Positions 1 to 6,442 of a stretch of DNA of 11,975 nucleotides are shown here, in pieces. The position numbers and the translations under genes were made by a program. The notes below the pieces were generated by a model. It did no database searches. It was not told where the DNA came from and was given only the letters and a program-made list of their open reading frames with translations. The stretch's first letter is position 1. The number at the start of each line of letters is the position of its first letter. This DNA is from CAZKXX01 sp964556705 (GTDB taxonomy: Bacteria > Acidobacteriota > Terriglobia > UBA7540): NCBI GenBank assembly GCA_964556705.1, contig CAZKXX010000105.1:1-11975 (forward strand), in the 5' to 3' direction.

Positions 1-416
1 TTTTCGAGAAAAGGGGCAAGGTTCGAGTGGCTGAGCTGGTCTTCCACCGTGACGAGGTGCTGGAAGGCGCGAAACGGGATCGTGACGAGGCGAAACTCGC
101 GGCCGAAGTCGAACCGGCGCATGTCGCCCTCAACCAGCCTCACGCGGGAACGCACTTCCCCGGATTCTGCCTCAAGCTTCCTTCGGCAGACGGCGAGCAT
201 CCCCGGCGAGGAATCGAGCCCCGTAATTTCGGCGCCTCCGCGCGCGGTCGGAATGAGCACGCGGCCCGTCCCGCAGCCGATTTCGAGGACCGGCCCGCCT
301 GATTGGCGCGCCAGCTCGACGAAGAAACCCACGTCCTGCCGCTCGCGATACGGCACGACGTAGTCGTAGAACTCCGCGACGGCCGCGTAGCTGTCGGAAT
401 CGCTCGAAGGAGTCAT
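1..416 (-). CDS. SAM-dependent methyltransferase, class I (3' part missing at window edge)
   Basis: Reading from ATG at 416, the frame stays open to base 1, giving about 138 residues of an N-terminal half. It begins MTPSSDSDSYAAVAEFYDYV, a common opening for small Rossmann-fold methyltransferases. Motif I, VLEIGCGTGRVL (about residues 43-54), is the glycine-rich SAM-binding loop. It is followed by the acidic strand-2 end GLDSSPGML and by EGDMRRFDF, the usual motif near the adenine pocket. The family transfers a methyl group from S-adenosylmethionine; the substrate cannot be told from this half. An AAGG lies 8 nt upstream of the ATG. It is the last visible gene of the minus-strand run, 34 bp after the DUF4097-like gene. 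After a typical TVEDQL stretch the last residues (SHSNLAPFLEK) do not resemble the usual family continuation, so the outermost 30 bases may be divergent or poorly assembled. Confidence 0.85.
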   Translation of the reverse strand, partial: MTPSSDSDSYAAVAEFYDYVVPYRERQDVGFFVELARQSGGPVLEIGCGTGRVLIPTARGGAEITGLDSSPGMLAVCRRKLEAESGEVRSRVRLVEGDMRRFDFGREFRLVTIPFRAFQHLVTVEDQLSHSNLAPFLE

Positions 417-450
417 GAACTCCGCCTTCCGGACCGCGGGTTGTCCGTGT

Positions 451-1161
451 TCAATTTCCGTCAGAATACACGTGAATGCCGCCGAAGCGCACCCGGAGCT
501 TCACGTCTTGCTCGCCCTGGTCGTTCAGGAAACGCAGCCGGCGTCCGAAGCCGGCGCTGCCCTCGAAGTGCAGGCTGCTCTGCGCGTAACCGAGGAAGGC
601 GCGGGCGTCGAGCGAGCGCACGTTCCACAACGACGGCACCACCACTTCCACGTCGCCGTAATTCACCCTCGCCTCAACGTCGCCCCGCACGCCGCGGACC
701 CGAATGTCGCCGTCCACGCACTCGAGAAGCAGGTTCGACTGCGCCGGCATGCGAATTTTGAAATTGACGGAGAGCTTGGTCGCGCCGCGAAACAGCCGCC
801 AGGGGCGGCGCGGGGGAAATTCCGCCCGCAGGCGAGCTTCGCGGTCCGCCGAGGTGAGCGAAACGCGGATCTGGTCGTAGAGCTTTCGAGCCTTCTTCGG
901 CGAGCCCGCGCGAACCAGCTTCTCGGCTTCCACCTCGACGCGCGGCTCGTTCCAACCCTCGACGGTTACGTCTCCGATGCGCGTCTCCACCACCAGCGTC
1001 TCGCCGGGAAACAGCCCCATCGAGTAGTGGGAGGTTTGCGTGTATTCGTCGGCGCGTGCCCCCTGTGCGCCGAGCAGGCAGGTCGCGAGGAAAAAGGATG
1101 AAGTCTGAAGGATAAAGGATGGAAGGAAACCGCCGCGCAACTTCGCTCGGGGCCATTTCAT
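451..1161 (-). CDS. Exported DUF4097-like beta-rich protein (putative adhesin family)
   Basis: This is a 236-residue protein with an N-terminal signal peptide: basic MKWPRAKLRGG, hydrophobic FILQTSSFFLATCLLGA, and a likely cleavage after GARA near residue 38. The mature part is beta-rich with repeated hydrophobic/Gly-Asp turns (ETRIGDVTVEGW, LECVDGDIRVRGVRGDVEARVNYGDVEV), the parallel beta-helix-like pattern of DUF4097/DUF4098 putative adhesins. No catalytic motif is visible and the function is unknown. The start at 1161 is the only workable one. It is preceded by AAGGA with a 6-nt spacer, and this ribosome-binding site and ATG lie inside a short repeat (1156-1181). The repeat's inverted partner (1091-1122) encodes the PSFILQTSSFF part of the signal peptide. 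The gene follows the ASPIC/UnbV gene by 10 bp and precedes a methyltransferase by 34 bp, so it probably belongs to the same transcript. Confidence 0.8.
   Translation of the reverse strand: MKWPRAKLRGGFLPSFILQTSSFFLATCLLGAQGARADEYTQTSHYSMGLFPGETLVVETRIGDVTVEGWNEPRVEVEAEKLVRAGSPKKARKLYDQIRVSLTSADREARLRAEFPPRRPWRLFRGATKLSVNFKIRMPAQSNLLLECVDGDIRVRGVRGDVEARVNYGDVEVVVPSLWNVRSLDARAFLGYAQSSLHFEGSAGFGRRLRFLNDQGEQDVKLRVRFGGIHVYSDGN
1091..1122 (+). repeat. Inverted repeat arm R1a (AAGGATGAAGTCTGAAGGAT type)
   Basis: This 32-bp purine-rich arm carries tandem AAGGATGAAG-like units. Its inverse partner is 1156-1181 (13 of 14 matching over the CA.ACTTCATCCTT core), so the pair can form a hairpin with a loop of about 33 nt across the DUF4097 start codon region. 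Read on the minus strand it encodes PSFILQTSSFF of the signal peptide. Confidence 0.75.
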
Positions 1162-1181
1162 ACTTCATCCTTCATTCTTTT
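1156..1181 (-). repeat. Inverted repeat arm R1b carrying ribosome-binding site and start codon
   Basis: On the plus strand bases 1156-1174 read TTTCATACTTCATCCTTCA, identical over 19 bp to 10625-10643. On the minus strand the element contains AAGGA, six bases, then ATG AAA, the start of the DUF4097-like gene. It also contains the TGA stop of the ASPIC/UnbV gene (1174-1172). Confidence 0.75.
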
Positions 1182-2944
1182 CGCTTCACCGGTTTCGGAG
1201 GCACTCGGAATGGCTCCGATTTCACGACGCCTTTCCCTTCCTCAATCGTCAGGATTCGGCCGGGGGCGAGTCCCGCGAGGACCTCCGTCGTCCCGCTCGG
1301 CCAGACGAGTTCGAGGTGTTCGATTTCCTTCGCGTATCCGAGGCCGAAGTGCAGCCGCAGGTCGCTCGAGGAGAGATAACTGCTCCCGCTGCGCACTTCG
1401 TCGTACCGGGTCAGGCCGCCGCCGGTGAGAGTAACCTTCGTCCCGATCCCATTCCGGTTGCTCTTCGTCCCCACGGTCTTGAGGAGCACGGACTGATTCG
1501 GGTTCTTCGTTTTGCGGCGGAGCAGGTCCGGTGAGTCATTCATGTTGCTGATGAGGATTTCCACGTCGCCGTCGTTGTCGTAGTCGGCCGTGGCGAGGCC
1601 GCGGCTGACTTTTTCGATGGCAAACCCCGGCCCCGCGTTCCGGCCGACCTCTTCAAACGTGGCGTCGCCGAGATTCCGGAACAGCAGATTGCGCTGCCGG
1701 TAGGTGATCCCGGACCGCGTGAGGTCCATCTGCGGAAACGTCATGCCGTTGGCGAGCACGATGTCGCGCCAGCCGTCGTTGTCAAAATCGATGAATTTGG
1801 CGCCGAAGGTGGTGAGGAGCCACGAGACTTCCCCGAAGCCGGCCGGATACGTGACGTCGGTGAACATTCCGCGGCCGTTGTTGCGATAGAGATTGTTCGA
1901 GTCGTCGGAGAAATTCCCTTTGATCAGGTCGAGCCACCCGTCGTTCGTGTAATCACCGAAGTCGGTGCCCATTCCGGCCTGCTCCTGCCCCTCGGCGTTG
2001 TAAGCGACGCCCGCTTCGAAGGCGACGTCGGCAAACCGGAAATCCCCGAGATTGCGGTAAAGCGCGCTGGGCGTGGAATCGTTGGCGACGTAGATGTCCA
2101 GCCGGCCGTCCTTGTCGTAGTCGCCCATCACCACGCCGAGGCCGTAGTAGCGGTCGGGGTCGATTCCCGCCAGCTCGGTGACGTCTTCAAACGTCCCGTC
2201 GCCGCGGTTTCGGAACAGGACGTCGCGCCCGCCCGCAAGTCCCCGCGGGCCGCAGAACGTCGCAACGCCGCGATAGGTGCAGTTCGGCGCGCTGCCTGGC
2301 TCGCCGAGCTTTTCGATATCCACATCCACGTAGTTGGCTACAAACAGGTCGAGATGGCCGTCGTTATCGAGGTCGCCCCAGGTACATCCCATTCCCCACC
2401 CGCGGTCGCCCACGCCGGCCTTCTCTGTGACGTCCTCAAACTTCCCTCCACCCAGGTTCCGGTAAAGCGCGTTCGCGCCGTAATAAGTCACGTACAGGTC
2501 GTCGCGGCCGTCATTGTCGTAATCCGCAGCGCAGACGCCCATTCCCCAGCCCGTGCGAGTGAGCCCGGACCCTGCGGAGACGTCCACAAAAGTTCCGTCG
2601 CGGTTGTTGCGGTAAAGTCGCGAAGGCGGGCTCGTGCCGTTCCGCCACTGTTCGTACGTCGTGCCGTTGACGAGGAAGAGGTCCGGAAAGCCATCGTCGT
2701 CGAAGTCAATCCAGGCGATCCCGCCGCCCCCTTTCGCCTCGATGATGTACCGCTTCTCGGGCCCGCCGCTCGTCAGCCGGAAGTCAATCCCCACGTGTGC
2801 CGCCACTTCAATGAACTCGTCGAGACTCTGGCTGGCTTGCTGCCGCGCGGCGTACGAACCACCAAGACACACAGGCACCAGGCAAATCGCCGCAGCAAAA
2901 AGAAGAAACCTCTGTGTCTCTGTGCCTCTGTGGCGAATTCTCAT
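1172..2944 (-). CDS. Exported FG-GAP/VCBS repeat protein with C-terminal ASPIC/UnbV domain (CRTAC1-like)
   Basis: This is a 590-residue protein. Residues 1-33 form a signal peptide (MRIRHRGTETQRFLLFAAAI...). Seven Asp-rich calcium-binding-type loops follow in FG-GAP/VCBS repeats: DFDDDGFPD (80), DYDNDGRDD (141), DLDNDGHLD (191), DYDKDGRLD (275), DYTNDGWLD (331), DFDNDGWRD (386) and DYDNDGDVE (454). They alternate with LYRN.GDGTFEDVT strands, which indicates a beta-propeller. Residues about 484-568 (GIGTKVTLT, RSGSSYLSSSDLRLHFGLG, LVWPSG) are a clear ASPIC/UnbV domain, as in human cartilage acidic protein 1. It is probably a periplasmic or outer-surface binding protein with no known reaction. 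I chose the ATG at 2944, although the frame stays open to about 3130, because it overlaps the TPR stop as ATGA (translational coupling) and yields the signal peptide. The codons for residues about 4-30 lie in an inverted pair of CTCTGTG-type repeats. Confidence 0.93.
   Translation of the reverse strand: MRIRHRGTETQRFLLFAAAICLVPVCLGGSYAARQQASQSLDEFIEVAAHVGIDFRLTSGGPEKRYIIEAKGGGGIAWIDFDDDGFPDLFLVNGTTYEQWRNGTSPPSRLYRNNRDGTFVDVSAGSGLTRTGWGMGVCAADYDNDGRDDLYVTYYGANALYRNLGGGKFEDVTEKAGVGDRGWGMGCTWGDLDNDGHLDLFVANYVDVDIEKLGEPGSAPNCTYRGVATFCGPRGLAGGRDVLFRNRGDGTFEDVTELAGIDPDRYYGLGVVMGDYDKDGRLDIYVANDSTPSALYRNLGDFRFADVAFEAGVAYNAEGQEQAGMGTDFGDYTNDGWLDLIKGNFSDDSNNLYRNNGRGMFTDVTYPAGFGEVSWLLTTFGAKFIDFDNDGWRDIVLANGMTFPQMDLTRSGITYRQRNLLFRNLGDATFEEVGRNAGPGFAIEKVSRGLATADYDNDGDVEILISNMNDSPDLLRRKTKNPNQSVLLKTVGTKSNRNGIGTKVTLTGGGLTRYDEVRSGSSYLSSSDLRLHFGLGYAKEIEHLELVWPSGTTEVLAGLAPGRILTIEEGKGVVKSEPFRVPPKPVKRKE
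2857..2940. repeat. Imperfect inverted pair of CTCTGTGTCTCTG-type repeats
   Basis: The left arm 2857-2882 (CCACCAAGACACACAGGCACC core) and right arm 2907-2940 (CCTCTGTGTCTCTGTGCCTC core) are imperfect inverse copies (about 17 of 25 positions) with a 24-nt spacer. From memory, such (CA)CAGAGACACAGAGG units are a widespread intergenic repeat type in environmental bacterial genomes. Here both arms are inside the signal-peptide coding region of the ASPIC/UnbV gene. Confidence 0.65.
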
Positions 2945-3882
2945 GGGTTCCCGGCGATGCCCGTGCGCTGGTCCGCGCGCCGATGGAGTTCGGCGACAAT
3001 CTTGAACTGGCGCTCGGCGTCTTCTTTCCGCCCCGTCTGCTGATAGACGCGCGCCAGGGTGTAGTGGGCCTCGACGTGGTCGGGCTTCGCGGCGACCACG
3101 CGCTTCAGTTCCGCCTCGGCTTCGGCCCACTGCTGCCGTTCAATCAGCACCCGAGCCAGCCCGTATCGCGCCGGAAAGGCCTGCGGGCGCAGCCGAACGC
3201 CGCGGCGGAAAAATTCTTCGGCTGAGTCGAGCCGGCCGCGCCCCAGCTCGATATTTCCCGCCAGCCAGTAAGCATCGTAGAAATTCGGGTTGAGCTCGAT
3301 TTCCTTTCGGAATTCCTCCAGCGCCTCCGTGCGGCGCCCCTGGCTCTGGTAAGCGTATCCCAGATGGTAGTGCGCCAGCGGCAGCGCGGGCGAAAGCTCC
3401 AGCGCTTTCCTGAACTGCTCGATGGCGGGTTCGGTCTGGTTCAGGTTATGGTAAGCGCGGCCGAGGAGCACCCGCGCCTGCGCGTGCGCCGGCTCCCGGC
3501 GCAGGAATTCTTCCAGCCACTTCGCGGCGTCCGGCAGACGGTTTTCAGCGAGGTCCACGAGCGCGAGGTTGAAATAATTCTCCGCGATTGCCGGGTCGAG
3601 CTCCGTCGAGCGGCGGAAGGCCGCGCGCGCCTCCTCGTGCGCGCCCTTCTTGAAGAGCGCCGCGCCAAGCAACTGGTAAAGCGCAGCCGAGCGGTGATGG
3701 GCTGCCACCGCGCGCCGCGCTTCCGCGATCGCCTCGTCAATCCGGCCCGATGCCAGTTTGGCGCTGATTTGTTCCGCCAACGCGTCTTCACCCGCCTGCG
3801 CGGCCAGCGGCTTCGGCGGCGCGGCGAGGAAACAGCACGTCGAGGCGACGATCAGAATGCGCTCGATCCGGTCAATAGCCAC
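2941..3882 (-). CDS. Exported tetratricopeptide repeat protein
   Basis: From a GTG at 3882 this is 313 residues: a signal peptide (MAIDRIERILIVASTCCFLAAPPKPLAAQA, likely cut after AQA) and then about eight 34-residue TPR units. Examples are LYQLLGAALFKKGAHEEARAAF, ARVLLGRAYHNLNQTEPAIEQF, AHYHLGYAYQSQGRRTEALEEF and AHYTLARVYQQTGRKEDAERQF. TPRs form a helical scaffold for protein-protein contacts. Export plus the 4-bp stop/start overlap with the ASPIC/UnbV gene suggests the two products act together outside the cytoplasm. TPR/ASPIC pairing is recurrent in Acidobacteriota and Planctomycetota. The start is not certain: the frame is open back to 4128, but residues upstream of the GTG look non-coding and overlap a plus-strand DUF488 gene. 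No Shine-Dalgarno is evident before the GTG. Confidence 0.85.
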   Translation of the reverse strand: MAIDRIERILIVASTCCFLAAPPKPLAAQAGEDALAEQISAKLASGRIDEAIAEARRAVAAHHRSAALYQLLGAALFKKGAHEEARAAFRRSTELDPAIAENYFNLALVDLAENRLPDAAKWLEEFLRREPAHAQARVLLGRAYHNLNQTEPAIEQFRKALELSPALPLAHYHLGYAYQSQGRRTEALEEFRKEIELNPNFYDAYWLAGNIELGRGRLDSAEEFFRRGVRLRPQAFPARYGLARVLIERQQWAEAEAELKRVVAAKPDHVEAHYTLARVYQQTGRKEDAERQFKIVAELHRRADQRTGIAGNP

Positions 3883-3888
3883 ACGCCG

Positions 3889-4278
3889 ATGGTAATCGTG
3901 GCGGCAGACCCAGTCAAACTCCGCCGAAACCCCTCCACGGACAGCACACGTCCCGTCCACCGTCGGATTTCCCCGCGCGTGAAGGAAAGCGCCCGCTTGG
4001 ATGAGTGGCGGAAAGACGTGGCGCCCAGCGATGCTCTGCGGCGCCGGTCCGCGCATGACCCAGCCAGGTGGGAAGAATTCAAGCGGCGCTACTTCGCCGA
4101 ACTCGATGCCAACTCCGGCGCGTGGCAACGTCGGCTCGAGCGGGCCCGCAAAGAACGCATTACATTGCTCTATGCCGCGCGCGATTGGGAACGGAACAAC
4201 GCCCTGGCGCTGAAACTTGATCTGGAACAGCAGGTCCGACGAGGCCGCGTCAAACCCGCGACCCGGGAGCCTTCCTGA
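3889..4278 (+). CDS. DUF488 (YeaO-like) family protein, divergent or decaying
   Basis: This is a 129-residue frame from ATG 3889, a normal length for DUF488/YeaO proteins (about 115-125). Recognisable family blocks run in order: PVHRRISPRVKESARLDEWR (family form VLVDRLWPRG..K..A.LDEW), KDVAPSDALRRRSAHDPARW (family KD.APS..LRKWFGHDP..W), EEFKRRYFAEL, and ITLLYAARDWERNNALAL (family TLLY.A.D..HN.A..L). The reading frame is intact, but the most conserved residues are changed: the LWPRG core, the aromatic before HDP, and His in HNxA (here RNNA). It may be a diverged functional protein or a gene in early decay. The family has no well-established reaction. No ribosome-binding site is visible. Its start lies 6 bp from the predicted start of the opposing TPR gene, leaving no room for promoters outside coding sequence, so the 5' end may be truncated. 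Confidence 0.6.
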   Translation: MVIVAADPVKLRRNPSTDSTRPVHRRISPRVKESARLDEWRKDVAPSDALRRRSAHDPARWEEFKRRYFAELDANSGAWQRRLERARKERITLLYAARDWERNNALALKLDLEQQVRRGRVKPATREPS

Positions 4279-4301
4279 CGCGCACGGAAAAAATAGTGCC
4301 T

Positions 4302-5024
4302 TCAGAACTCCCGTGAGTTTTTCACCGCGAACCGGCTGAACCCATCGAGGACTTGCCGCATTTCTTCATTCGCCTCGGCGAACTTCACGGCGCCCGCCAG
4401 AACTGTCTCTTTCGTCTGGACGAACGGCGCGGGCACCAGATCTCCCTCACAATGCTCGACGAGCGCGGCGAGGCCGGCCGGAGTGATTTCGAGGTGAAAC
4501 TGGAGGGCGAGAACGTTGGGCCCGTAAGTGAATCCCTGGTTGGCGCACGCGGCGCTCGCGGCGATGCGCGTTGCGCCGCAGGGCAAATCGAAAGTATCGC
4601 CGTGCCAGTGGAACACGTCGAATCGCTGTGGAAGGCCGCCGAAGATCGGATTCCGCGCCGCCTCCTCAGTCAATTCGATGGGAAACCAGCCAATCTCCTT
4701 TTGAGGATTTCGGAAGACGCGCGCGCCAAGCACGTCAGCCAGCAGTTGCGCCCCCAGGCAAATCCCAAGAACGCGTTTGCCTTTCTCAATCGCCTCTCCG
4801 ATGAAGCGCTGCTCTTGTTCCAGCCACGGAAACTCCCGCTCATCGTGAACGCCCATCGGCCCGCCCATGACGATGAGCCAGTCGAGTTTCTCCATCGCGG
4901 GGAACGGGTCGCCCTGAAAAAAGCGGGTGACCGTGACGGCGTGCCGGTTCGCAGCCGCCCAATCCTCGATGCACCCCAGTCCTTCAAACGGAACGTGCTG
5001 GAAGCTGTGAATCCTCACCGTCAT
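4302..5024 (-). CDS. Class I glutamine amidotransferase-like protein (GMP synthase/GATase1 family)
   Basis: This is a 240-residue single-domain GATase1 protein. Visible features are the oxyanion-hole segment IVMGGPMGV (about 51-59), the nucleophile elbow GICLGAQLLA with Cys89, the EIGWFPIELT strand, and the catalytic His177/Glu179 in LALQFHLE. It is a free-standing amidotransferase of the kind often annotated as GMP synthase glutamine amidotransferase. Relatives hydrolyse glutamine or gamma-glutamyl compounds; the substrate here is unknown. The ATG at 5024 sits only 2 nt after GGAG. The in-frame GTG at 5018 has better spacing (8 nt) and gives the family-typical opening RIHSFQHVPFEG, so GTG 5018 may be the true start. 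The gene follows the Kbl-like gene by 52 bp on the same strand and could be co-transcribed. It is convergent with the DUF488 gene (23 bp gap). Confidence 0.9.
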   Translation of the reverse strand: MTVRIHSFQHVPFEGLGCIEDWAAANRHAVTVTRFFQGDPFPAMEKLDWLIVMGGPMGVHDEREFPWLEQEQRFIGEAIEKGKRVLGICLGAQLLADVLGARVFRNPQKEIGWFPIELTEEAARNPIFGGLPQRFDVFHWHGDTFDLPCGATRIAASAACANQGFTYGPNVLALQFHLEITPAGLAALVEHCEGDLVPAPFVQTKETVLAGAVKFAEANEEMRQVLDGFSRFAVKNSREF

Positions 5025-5076
5025 TTCTCCGGGATATTCTCGCGCGCCTCACCCCGTGCCGGGAACTCGAACCGGC

Positions 5077-6264
5077 CTACCTGAGGATCTTCAGTTTTTT
5101 CGCAACCCGCTCGAGCGTTTCGAGCGCCTGTGAAAGTTCGTCCTCGGTGTGTGTGGCGGTGACGATGGTGCGGATGCGCGCCTTGCCGTGCGGGACGGTG
5201 GGAAATCCGACACTCTGCGCAAAGACGCCTTCGCGAAAAAGCTCGCGCGAAAACTCGTGCGCGAGCGCCGCGTCGCCGACGAGGACCGGCGTGATGGGCG
5301 TCTCGCTGAGGCCGGTATTGAAGCCGAGCCGCTGGAGACCCGCTTTGAAGAATTTCGTATTCGCCCAAAGCTTCTCGATGAGTTGCGGCTCTTCTTCCAG
5401 GACCTCAAAAGCCGCCAGGCACGTGGCGGCCACCGAGGGCGGATGCGAAGTGGAAAACAGAAACGGCCGCGCGCGATGGTAAAGGAACTCAATCGCGTCG
5501 CGAGTGGAGCAGATGTAGCCGCCCAGCGCGCCGATGGCTTTGGAAAGCGTTCCGACCTGAATATCCACGCGCCCGTGCAGGTGGTAGTGGTCCACGGTGC
5601 CGCGCCCGTTGCGGCCCAGCACCCCGGAAGCGTGCGCGTCGTCAATCATCATGATGCAGCCGTATTTCTCGGCCAGCTCGACGAGTCCGGGAAGCGGCGC
5701 GATGTCGCCGTCCATCGAAAAAACGCCGTCCGTGATGAGCAGCTTGCGCCCCGGCCGTCCCGCCATCTCCTTCAGAATCTTCTCGCACGCTTCAACGTCT
5801 TTGTGCGGAAACACCTTGATCTCGGCGCGAGAAAGACGGCAGCCGTCAATGATCGAGGCGTGGTTCAGTTCGTCGGAGATGATGACGTCCTCTTTCGTCA
5901 GAATCGCCTGCACGGTTCCCGCGTTCGCCGTGAAACCCGACTGAAAGACCACAGACGCCTCGACATGCTTGAACTTCGCGATTTTCTCCTCGAGCTCCAT
6001 GTGCAGCGTCATCGTGCCGGCGATGGTGCGCACGGCGCCCGAGCCGACGCCGAATCTTTCCAGCGCTTCGAGCGCGCGTTGGCGAAGCTTGGGGTGGGTC
6101 GTCAGGCCGAGATAATTGTTCGAGGAGAGGTTGATGACCTCGCGCCCGTCGAAGCGCGCCACGGGCTTCTGCTCGGTCTCGAGCACGCGCAGCTTCTGAT
6201 AAAGTTTCTGCTCGCGAAGCTTCTGGAGTTCGTCACTCAAGTATTGGAGCTGGGCAAGGGGCAT
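5077..6264 (-). CDS. kbl: Glycine C-acetyltransferase / 2-amino-3-ketobutyrate CoA ligase (alpha-oxoamine synthase family)
   Basis: This is a full-length 395-residue PLP enzyme of the alpha-oxoamine synthase family. Key regions are NLSSNNYLGL (46-54), GVGSGAVRTIAGTMTLHMELE (72-92), DELNHASIIDG (131-141), VFSMDGDIAPL (181-191), DDAHASGVLG (208-217; Asp208 and His211 contact PLP) and VGTLSKAIGALGGY, with Lys242 as the Schiff-base lysine. The VDHYHLHGRVDIQVGTLSKA stretch is most like Kbl enzymes. Kbl interconverts 2-amino-3-ketobutyrate plus CoA with glycine plus acetyl-CoA in the cytoplasm, normally after threonine dehydrogenase. No tdh is nearby and no biotin gene either, so 8-amino-7-oxononanoate synthase (BioF) or a dual Kbl/BioF role cannot be excluded. 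The Shine-Dalgarno is weak (GGTG). An extended -10 at about 6377-6382 could give it its own promoter with a leader of roughly 100 nt. Confidence 0.85.
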   Translation of the reverse strand: MPLAQLQYLSDELQKLREQKLYQKLRVLETEQKPVARFDGREVINLSSNNYLGLTTHPKLRQRALEALERFGVGSGAVRTIAGTMTLHMELEEKIAKFKHVEASVVFQSGFTANAGTVQAILTKEDVIISDELNHASIIDGCRLSRAEIKVFPHKDVEACEKILKEMAGRPGRKLLITDGVFSMDGDIAPLPGLVELAEKYGCIMMIDDAHASGVLGRNGRGTVDHYHLHGRVDIQVGTLSKAIGALGGYICSTRDAIEFLYHRARPFLFSTSHPPSVAATCLAAFEVLEEEPQLIEKLWANTKFFKAGLQRLGFNTGLSETPITPVLVGDAALAHEFSRELFREGVFAQSVGFPTVPHGKARIRTIVTATHTEDELSQALETLERVAKKLKILR

Positions 6265-6283
6265 GGGACACCGGCAGAGCGCT

Positions 6284-6300
6284 GAGAGTCGAGAGTTGAG
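6284..6300. repeat. Short GAGAGTCGAGAGTTGAG simple repeat
   Basis: The 17-bp tract consists of tandem GAGAGT(C/T)GAG units in the 178-bp gap upstream of the Kbl-like gene. Similar AGAGTCGAGAGT tracts occur, from memory, in intergenic DNA of some environmental bacterial genomes. No function can be assigned. It would lie in the leader of the kbl message if the 6377-6382 promoter is used. Confidence 0.4.
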
Positions 6301-6376
6301 CGGACGCGCAAACGCCGCGGCCCGGCGTGACCTCCAGTTTCCTGGACGGCCACGTCAAGGAACGCAGCTTCGCGCC

Positions 6377-6385
6377 ATCATAGCA
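6377..6385 (-). promoter_or_regulatory. Possible extended -10 promoter for the Kbl-like gene
   Basis: On the minus strand, TGC followed by TATGAT (5 of 6 to TATAAT) forms an extended -10 at 6385-6377. No -35 match lies at 16-18 nt. Transcription would start near 6370, about 105 nt upstream of the Kbl start. The leader would include an ACGCC/GGCGT hairpin (about 6311-6329). Confidence 0.3.
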
Positions 6386-6412
6386 CAGCGAGTGGAAAGC
6401 GGCGGGGCCGCG

Positions 6413-6438
6413 CCTCCTGCGCGAAAATCTGCGGGAGG
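6413..6438 (-). terminator. Hairpin after the TPR gene, possible weak terminator
   Basis: CCTCC and CGC at 6413-6422 pair with GCG and GGAGG at 6431-6438 around an 8-nt AT-rich loop, with a 2-nt bulge. The structure begins 4 nt after the stop codon of the TPR gene (6443). There is no U-tract, so intrinsic termination is doubtful; it could instead protect the 3' end of the message. Confidence 0.3.
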
Positions 6439-6442
6439 GAAG

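Noticed and set aside
2944..3130. Longer N-terminus of the ASPIC/UnbV protein starting at 3130
   Set aside because: The added residues are antisense-frame sequence inside the TPR gene and would hide the signal peptide; the ATGA overlap at 2944 fits coupling.
4279..4301. Intrinsic terminator between the convergent DUF488 and amidotransferase genes
   Set aside because: Only a 4-bp GCAC/GTGC stem around an A-rich loop is present, too weak to support a call.
5050..5077. tRNA-like GGTTCGAGTTCCCGG on the minus strand between the Kbl-like and amidotransferase genes
   Set aside because: It resembles a T-arm, but the stem does not pair properly in tRNA register and there is no acceptor, anticodon arm or CCA. 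A simple GCCGG/CCGGC hairpin explains it.
5149..6285. A 378-codon plus-strand open frame opposite the Kbl-like gene
   Set aside because: It has no recognisable family and low-complexity Arg-rich composition. The minus strand encodes a complete PLP enzyme with all catalytic residues.
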